Both the position numbers and the translations under genes were made by a program. Under the pieces are notes generated by a model. It was given only the letters and a program-made list of their open reading frames with translations, was not told where the DNA came from and searched no databases. From the IMG/VR virus record IMGVR_UViG_3300002104_000077, positions 1 to 42,910 of that record: a stretch of DNA of 42,910 bases; one strand, given 5' to 3'. The DNA is from a virus. Below, one piece after another: positions 38,238 to 42,910 of the stretch. Within the stretch, counting starts at the first letter, position 1. Each line of letters starts with the position of its first letter.

Positions 38238-39337
38238 ATTCGACTGTTGCACCTTACCCGTTCTGCGATTTGGTCCAGGCCTACTACGATTGCCGGCGCT
38301 CCAAGCGCAACAGCGCCAGCGCGCTGGCCTTCGAGGCGGACCTAGAGCGGAACCTTGTTCAGCTACACGACGACCTGCTCGCCGGCACCTACCGGCCTGG
38401 CCGCTCGATCTGCTTTGTGGTTACCCGACCCAAGGCGCGGGAGGTGTGGGCGGCGGCCTTTCGGGATCGCGTTGTCCACCACCTGCTATACAACCATGTG
38501 GCCCCGCGCTTCTACGCCAGCTTCATAGCGGACAGCTGCGCGTGCATCCCGGGGCGCGGCACGCTGTACGCCGCCGAGCGACTTGAGGCCAAGATACGCA
38601 GCGCCAGCCAGAACTGGGCGCAGCCTCTGTTCTATCTCAAGCTGGACCTGGCCAACTTCTTCGTGGCAATCGATAAGCAGGTGCTGCGCCAGCAGCTGGC
38701 CAAGCGCATCACCGAGCCTTGGTGGCTGGCCCTGGCCACGCATATCCTGATGCACGACCCACGCAGCGACTATGAAATCCGCAGCCCGCGCCACCTGTTC
38801 AACCTGGTGCCGCAGCACAAGCGCCTCACCGCGCAGCCTGCGCACCTGGGGCTGCCCATTGGCAACCTGTCGTCGCAGTTCTTCGCCAACGTCTATCTGG
38901 ACGGCCTGGACCAGTTCGTAAAGCACCGTCTGCGCTGCAAGCACTACGTGCGCTACGTCGACGACTTCGTGCTGCTGCATGAGTCGCCCCAGCAGCTGAA
39001 CGCCTGGCGTGAACAGATCGAGCAGCACCTGGCCACGCTGGGTGCCCGGCTCAACCCGAGCAAGACCATCCTGCAGCCAGTGGCCCGCGGCGTCGACTTC
39101 GTGGGCCACGTCATCAAGCCCTGGCGGCGTACCACCCGGAAGCGATCAGTTGCCCAGGCGCTGACCCGCACCGCTACAGCGCCAGCAGCTGACCTGCGTG
39201 AAACCGCCAACAGCTACTTCGGCCTGCTCAGCCAGGCCAGTCACAGCGAGAAAGACCGCGCCAAGCTGGCGCGCCTGATCCTCAAGCGGGGCCACAGCGT
39301 CAACGCGGGCCTGACCAAGACCTATCCAAACCGATAA
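38177..39337 (+). CDS. DGR reverse transcriptase
   Basis: A reverse transcriptase of the DGR clade, up to 386 aa. Motifs (numbered from 38177): N-terminal 'YRPGRSICFVVTRPKAREVWAAAFRDRVVHHLL', 'SCACIPGRGT', catalytic Asp158 in 'LKLDLANFF', the DGR-typical 'GLPIGNLSSQ' (225-234), the active site Y260-V-D-D, and 'LNPSKT' plus 'FVGHVIKP'. With Avd it copies the template RNA with adenine-directed errors. No ATG lies between the template and the first conserved helix: the only ATGs (38177, 38180) are inside the template, with a GTG at 38219 (also in the template) and a TTG at 38270. The true start is therefore uncertain. Confidence 0.93.
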   Translation: MMAIRTTTTRTTSSVSVPSADSTVAPYPFCDLVQAYYDCRRSKRNSASALAFEADLERNLVQLHDDLLAGTYRPGRSICFVVTRPKAREVWAAAFRDRVVHHLLYNHVAPRFYASFIADSCACIPGRGTLYAAERLEAKIRSASQNWAQPLFYLKLDLANFFVAIDKQVLRQQLAKRITEPWWLALATHILMHDPRSDYEIRSPRHLFNLVPQHKRLTAQPAHLGLPIGNLSSQFFANVYLDGLDQFVKHRLRCKHYVRYVDDFVLLHESPQQLNAWREQIEQHLATLGARLNPSKTILQPVARGVDFVGHVIKPWRRTTRKRSVAQALTRTATAPAADLRETANSYFGLLSQASHSEKDRAKLARLILKRGHSVNAGLTKTYPNR

Positions 39338-39364
39338 CCGCGCCACTGGCGCCTGGGGGAAGTC

Positions 39365-40357
39365 ATGCCCGAAGAAAATCAACGCATCACCCGCGAACAC
39401 CTGCCAGGCCTGCTGCTGGCCCGAGCCATATGGGAGCGCGGCCCGAGCCTGTACTTCCCGCCCGCCCTGAAAACCGCCACCGACCAGGCCCGCGCATGCA
39501 GCCTTGAAATGAAAACCCATTGCGTCGAGCTATACCGCGATGCGCCAGAACTGCATGAAGTCGTGCTAGCCAGCGAAGCCCTGGCAGCCTGTGCGGCGCG
39601 GGATGCGCGGATTGTGGAACTGGAAAGCGGCCAGTCTGCCGATATGTTCCTGACGCTGACTGGCGAGATTACGCAGCTACGCGCCGAACTCGCCGCGATC
39701 AAGGCGCAGGAGCCGGTGGCTGTAATTCATCAGCAGCATGGGTTCTGCTGGTATGAGGGCAAGAAACCGCAAACAGGAACCAAGCTCTACGCCGCGCCAG
39801 TGTCCGAGGCCAAGGCGCAGGGAGGGGTGATGCCTGAGCTGTCAGCGGCAGAGCGTGAAGGCCTGCTTGAGTTTCACCAGTCCGTTTGCTGCGACGCCGG
39901 CCATCGTGTTGATAAGCCAGGCATGAATCGCCTTTCAGAGATTGGCGCTGTTCAGTCTTGCGGCTTTGGCAAGCACCGCCTAACTGAGTTTGGCGTCTAT
40001 CTGCTCGGCCTCAACGCCGCCCCTGTTCAGCAGGTGAGCGTGCCGGATGGGTGGCGGCTGGTTAAGGTCGGAATCGAGGGTGTTCAGTTCGGCAACGCAT
40101 GGTTCTCGCATGAGGGCATCACAGGATATACCGCCGATCAGTTGAACTCCGGTAACTGCCGGATCACTGGGCGGGCGTACATGGATTGGCTCGCCGCCGC
40201 CCCAGCAGCGCCGGCATCGGGCGCGGGGCTGGTTGAGGCGCTACGGGAGCTTGCTGATCAATTCCGCGAGGCGTGGCCAGAGCACACGGGGAAGTATCAC
40301 TTCCTGATCGGCGCCGGCCTGAGCATTGTCGCCCACCGCTCGAAGGGGGTGGTGTGA
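39365..40357 (+). CDS. Ea22-like early protein (hypothetical)
   Basis: A 330-aa protein. A helical N-terminal region is followed by 'EPVAVIHQQHGFCWYEGKKPQTGTKLYAAP', the repeated signature of Ead/Ea22-type phage proteins. The C-terminal part includes 'VPDGWRLVKVGIEG' and 'LVEALRELADQFREAWPEH'. Lambda ea22 lies in the same early region between int and N. Function unknown. It ends in a TGATG overlap. Confidence 0.7.
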   Translation: MPEENQRITREHLPGLLLARAIWERGPSLYFPPALKTATDQARACSLEMKTHCVELYRDAPELHEVVLASEALAACAARDARIVELESGQSADMFLTLTGEITQLRAELAAIKAQEPVAVIHQQHGFCWYEGKKPQTGTKLYAAPVSEAKAQGGVMPELSAAEREGLLEFHQSVCCDAGHRVDKPGMNRLSEIGAVQSCGFGKHRLTEFGVYLLGLNAAPVQQVSVPDGWRLVKVGIEGVQFGNAWFSHEGITGYTADQLNSGNCRITGRAYMDWLAAAPAAPASGAGLVEALRELADQFREAWPEHTGKYHFLIGAGLSIVAHRSKGVV

Positions 40358-40626
40358 TGCGCCATATCGAGCAGCTGGTTGAAGAAAGGCGCCGCATTAA
40401 TCGGCAAATAGCGGAGGCGATGAAAGCGACTTTCCTTGGGAAATCGGTGCTAGTAACCCACCACCGCGGAAGTTTTAAAGGCACTGTTGCGCATGTATCT
40501 AGCATCGGCGAAACATGGGTGATGGTCAAAAACGACAAAACTGGAAAGTCATCACAAAGATGGCCGCTTTGCACTTCTGACGGAATTCCTGATGTGCAGG
40601 TAATCGAGGAGCCAAACCATGACTAA
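40357..40626 (+). CDS. Hypothetical early protein
   Basis: An 89-aa protein starting in the TGATG overlap with the Ea22-like gene. An N-terminal helix ('MRHIEQLVEERRRINRQIAEAMKA') is followed by an SH3-like strand pattern ('GKSVLVTHHRGSFKGTVAHVSSIGETWVMVKND'). No family recognised. Confidence 0.6.
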   Translation: MRHIEQLVEERRRINRQIAEAMKATFLGKSVLVTHHRGSFKGTVAHVSSIGETWVMVKNDKTGKSSQRWPLCTSDGIPDVQVIEEPNHD

Positions 40627-41125
40627 CACCCTTAACAACGTGCCGCGCGAGCTGAAACCAGTGCTGGCGATGATATTGAACGCGCTTGATCGTGACGCCG
40701 CAGATGGCAAGCAGGCCCGCGCAGAAATGGCTGCCGAACTCCGCGCCCTCCTATCCGCCCCACCGCCTGCTGGCGTGGATGGGCTAACCAGATACCGCGT
40801 CGGAAAGCACACGCGCAATTTTAACGGATCAGATTACGAAACCTACGGTGCGCATGAGCACGCTTGCGGCGATTACGTCCGCCTATCAGACGCCCAGGCC
40901 ATCATCGACGGGCTGCGGGGTGAGGTTGCAACATTGACAGTCGAGTCTGAGCTTGGGCTTGGCCATTACGTCAATATGCAGAAAGAGCGCGACCAGCAGG
41001 CCCAGCGGATTGGCGAGCTGGAGGGGTTGTTGCGGGAGTCATACGAGGATGGCGAGTATTTCATGAAAAGAGGGCTTCTTGCTCGCATCGACGCCGCACT
41101 GTCCGCCCGCGGCGCGCCTAAGTAA
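40619..41125 (+). CDS. Ea22-like/coiled-coil early protein (hypothetical)
   Basis: A 168-aa protein with an N-terminal helix ('VPRELKPVLAMILNALDRDAADGKQARAEMAAELRALL'), a middle part ('YRVGKHTRNFNGSDYETYGAHEHACGDYVRLSDAQAIIDGL') and a C-terminal coiled coil ('KERDQQAQRIGELEGLLRE'). The 'GDYVRLSDAQ' segment recurs in phage early proteins of the Ea22 group. It overlaps the previous gene by eight bases. Confidence 0.6.
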   Translation: MTNTLNNVPRELKPVLAMILNALDRDAADGKQARAEMAAELRALLSAPPPAGVDGLTRYRVGKHTRNFNGSDYETYGAHEHACGDYVRLSDAQAIIDGLRGEVATLTVESELGLGHYVNMQKERDQQAQRIGELEGLLRESYEDGEYFMKRGLLARIDAALSARGAPK

Positions 41126-41559
41126 TGCACCTAACCAGCCGCCACCACGGCTTTTTGCGCTACCTGACCGAGTGGCAGGCCGCCGAGATATACCGTCGCC
41201 GCCGGCTGTGCTTGCGAGCGACACGCAAGGCCGCTGCCGTGTCTGACTCGGCAATCGCCCGGAAGTTTGAGCTGGATCGTTCAACCGTGGTGCGGCTTAT
41301 TGCCCGGCCTGGCACTGGCGGCGCAGACGGCGACCTGATCCGCGCCATGGTCGAGGGTCGCGACGGCCTGCGGGCCGAGGCAAAGCGACACTCGCTGGCC
41401 GCGCTGGCGGCTGAGTACGGCGTGCCAATCAGCCAGGTGCTGGCGGCGGCGCAGCCTGAAATCTGGGCAGCAGCTCCGAACACGGCGGCTTATACCGAGC
41501 CAAGCCATCCCCCACTAAATCACCCTGCCGGCCACGGCGGGATAGCGAGGTATCCATGA
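41125..41559 (+). CDS. HTH-containing early protein
   Basis: A 144-aa protein starting in a TAATG overlap. It has two segments that read like helix-turn-helices: 'SDSAIARKFELDRSTVVRLIARP' (about 40-62) and 'SLAALAAEYGVPISQVLAAAQ' (about 90-110). The N-terminus is very basic ('YRRRRLCLRATRKAAAV'). It is probably a DNA-binding regulator placed just before the excisionase. Confidence 0.6.
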   Translation: MHLTSRHHGFLRYLTEWQAAEIYRRRRLCLRATRKAAAVSDSAIARKFELDRSTVVRLIARPGTGGADGDLIRAMVEGRDGLRAEAKRHSLAALAAEYGVPISQVLAAAQPEIWAAAPNTAAYTEPSHPPLNHPAGHGGIARYP

Positions 41560-41894
41560 GCGCAGCAGAGCAGCTCCAGCAGTTGGGGCATGACAAGGTG
41601 CTTGAGGCTCGCATGGCCGAGATCATCGGCACCACAACAAAAGCCCTACAGCGCAAGCGAGAGCGAGGGGTGATCCCGCGCGGTGTGTGGGATGTACTCG
41701 ATGGGCGCGTCACCTACAGCATACGGAGATACGACGAATGGGCAGAAAGTCAGTGGCACTCCCCGAAGGCGTCGAAGTCGTCGGCAACGCCGTCCGCATC
41801 CGCTTCACCTGGAAGCATCGTCGCTGCGAAACCCTTGCTGTTTCGCCGACCGCCTCGGGCATCAGCCAGGCCGCAAGTCTTAGAACTCAGGTAA
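41556..41894 (+). CDS. xis: Excisionase-like protein, overlapping the integrase
   Basis: A 112-aa protein. The first 68 residues carry the pattern of phage excisionases ('VLEARMAEIIGTTTKALQRKRERGVIPRGVWDVLDGRVTYSIRRYDEWAESQW'), a winged-helix DNA-binding unit that directs the integrase to excision. The last 45 residues are Ser/Ala/Pro-rich, lie inside the integrase gene in another frame and do not look like a folded domain. It overlaps the preceding gene as ATGA and the integrase by 157 bases. Confidence 0.75.
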   Translation: MSAAEQLQQLGHDKVLEARMAEIIGTTTKALQRKRERGVIPRGVWDVLDGRVTYSIRRYDEWAESQWHSPKASKSSATPSASASPGSIVAAKPLLFRRPPRASARPQVLELR

Positions 41895-42910
41895 AGCAGC
41901 TGATCAAGCTCGGCGTCATGACAGATGACAAGTACGCCGAGCTGTTCCCCAGCTCAAGCTATGCCCTCTCCCGCCTCACGCCATCCTTCGGAGAGTTCGC
42001 GCAAATCTGGCTGAACAGCCGGGACATCGTTGATTCAACCCGAGCGAACTATAAAAGCACCCTGAACCTGTACTGGATGATCCACTTCGCCACGCGCCGG
42101 ATTGATGAAATCAGCTCGGCTGATGTGCGCAAGGTCGTGGCAGAGACTCCCTGGTCATCGCCAGGGGTGCGCCGCAACGCCTGCGACAAGCTGTCGGCAG
42201 TGTTCAAGGCCGCGGTGATGGACGCAGTTATTGCGCGTAATCCGGTGGCGTCAATCCAGCGGCCACGGGTGGCAAAGAAGGTGGTTGACCCGTTCACCCG
42301 AGAAGAGGCAGAGCAGATCATTGCGCACCTGTACGACAAGCTGTCGGGCCTGACGCGGATCTACGCCTGCTACTTTGAGTTCGCATTCTTTACCGGCATG
42401 CGGCCGGGCGAGCTGATGGGGTTGCGCTGGGAAGAGGTGGACTTTAACGCGAGAAGCGCACACGTCTGCCGGGTGGTGGTCGACGGCGTTATTCATGACC
42501 GCGTGAAGACCAAGAACAACCGGCACGTGCTGCTGAATGACAGGGCGCTGCATGCCCTTAAGGAAGCGAAGGTGCTGACCATGGCCAGAAGCGGGTTCGT
42601 TTTCGCGCCGGCCATCCTGGCCGATGGGGCTGACTGGATTCACACGGACACCACGCCGCGCAAGTATTTCAACCTGGCCTTGCGGGCGCTTGGCATCCGC
42701 ATTCGCAGGCAGTACGACGCCCGCCACACCTACGCCACGATGTGCCTGATGGCCGGCATGAACCCAGCATTTATTGCCAACCAGTTAGGCCACAGTGTAC
42801 AAATGCTCCTTTCCACCTATGCGCGGTGGCTCAATTCAACATCGGACTGGACTGAGCTGCAGAAGCTGGAAAACAGGCCAAATGGTACGAAATTGGCACA
42901 GGCCGAATAG
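41738..42910 (+). CDS. int: Phage integrase (tyrosine recombinase, DUF3596-type N-terminus)
   Basis: A 390-aa integrase. Residues about 1-70 form a DUF3596-like arm-binding domain ('VEVVGNAVRIRFTWKHRRCETLAVSPT'). A core-binding SAM-like domain (about 80-175) and the catalytic domain follow, with R222 (FFTGMRPGEL), K259 (VKTKNNRHVLL), R329 (QYDARHTYAT), H352 (LGHSVQ) and the nucleophile Tyr361 (LSTYARW). The first box-B residue is Tyr rather than His, common in this group. The ATG at 41738 has GGAG nine bases upstream. It is the last gene of the window; the attachment site should lie just beyond. Confidence 0.93.
   Translation: MGRKSVALPEGVEVVGNAVRIRFTWKHRRCETLAVSPTASGISQAASLRTQVKQLIKLGVMTDDKYAELFPSSSYALSRLTPSFGEFAQIWLNSRDIVDSTRANYKSTLNLYWMIHFATRRIDEISSADVRKVVAETPWSSPGVRRNACDKLSAVFKAAVMDAVIARNPVASIQRPRVAKKVVDPFTREEAEQIIAHLYDKLSGLTRIYACYFEFAFFTGMRPGELMGLRWEEVDFNARSAHVCRVVVDGVIHDRVKTKNNRHVLLNDRALHALKEAKVLTMARSGFVFAPAILADGADWIHTDTTPRKYFNLALRALGIRIRRQYDARHTYATMCLMAGMNPAFIANQLGHSVQMLLSTYARWLNSTSDWTELQKLENRPNGTKLAQAE

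Noticed and set aside
1-42910. tRNA genes, CRISPR arrays and insertion sequences
   Set aside because: No cloverleaf with T-loop consensus, no regularly spaced repeat array and no transposase or terminal inverted repeats were found by reading. The only direct repeats are the DGR copies and the operators.

Overview
The window is a complete-looking temperate siphophage genome (prophage) of the lambda gene-order type, mirrored: about 42.9 kb, GC-rich, densely packed, with almost every late gene joined to the next by an ATGA or GTGA overlap. It begins on the stop codon of the Rz spanin gene and ends on the stop codon of the integrase, so attL and attR lie just outside. The gene families (gpA/Nu1-like terminase, ClpP-capsid fusion, TP901-type tape measure, SleB-type endolysin, Rha/KilAC regulator, DUF3596-type integrase) and the codon use suggest a Pseudomonas-like gammaproteobacterial host. 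This is an inference; no host gene is present.

The minus-strand arm (27.2 kb down to 1) is the lytic programme in order: Cro-like repressor, CII-like regulator, Rha/KilAC protein, O-like and P-like replication proteins, several micro-ORFs, a second tyrosine recombinase, RusA resolvase, a zinc-finger protein, a Q-position protein, an intrinsic terminator, a small hydrophobic protein, the holin, a gpZ-like protein, terminase small and large subunits, gpW, portal, ClpP/capsid fusion, decoration protein, head-tail joining and tail-terminator proteins, major tail protein, G/GT chaperones with a -1 frameshift, tape measure, tail-tip proteins, tail fibre, a LamG-like protein, endolysin and nested Rz/Rz1 spanins.

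The immunity region (27.15-30 kb) has a LexA/CI-type repressor read rightward. Three operators spaced exactly 24 bp apart lie between cI and cro. A second operator pair at 29.87-29.91 kb contains a perfect 14-bp palindrome inside a sigma70-like promoter (pL). Between them are a DEDDh exonuclease and a DUF4258/HTH toxin-antitoxin-like pair, which are probably expressed in the lysogen.

The plus-strand arm (30.7-42.9 kb) lies downstream of pL. It carries small early genes, a secreted TAXI-type solute-binding protein with a 31-aa membrane peptide, a roughly 430-nt non-coding segment full of stable hairpins ending in an intrinsic terminator (candidate structured RNA), DNA-binding and DUF4406 proteins, a cytosine-5 methyltransferase, an entire diversity-generating retroelement (DGR), Ea22-like early genes, and overlapping excisionase and integrase genes.

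The DGR is the most striking element. Two C-type-lectin/DUF1566-like target genes each end in a 100-nt variable repeat. Both repeats differ from one template repeat only at template adenines (14 and 15 changes). An Avd-type accessory protein and a reverse transcriptase with YVDD and GLPIGNLSSQ motifs complete the set. Each variable repeat has a GC hairpin at nearly the same distance downstream. The targets sit in the early arm and not in the tail module, so their role is unclear.
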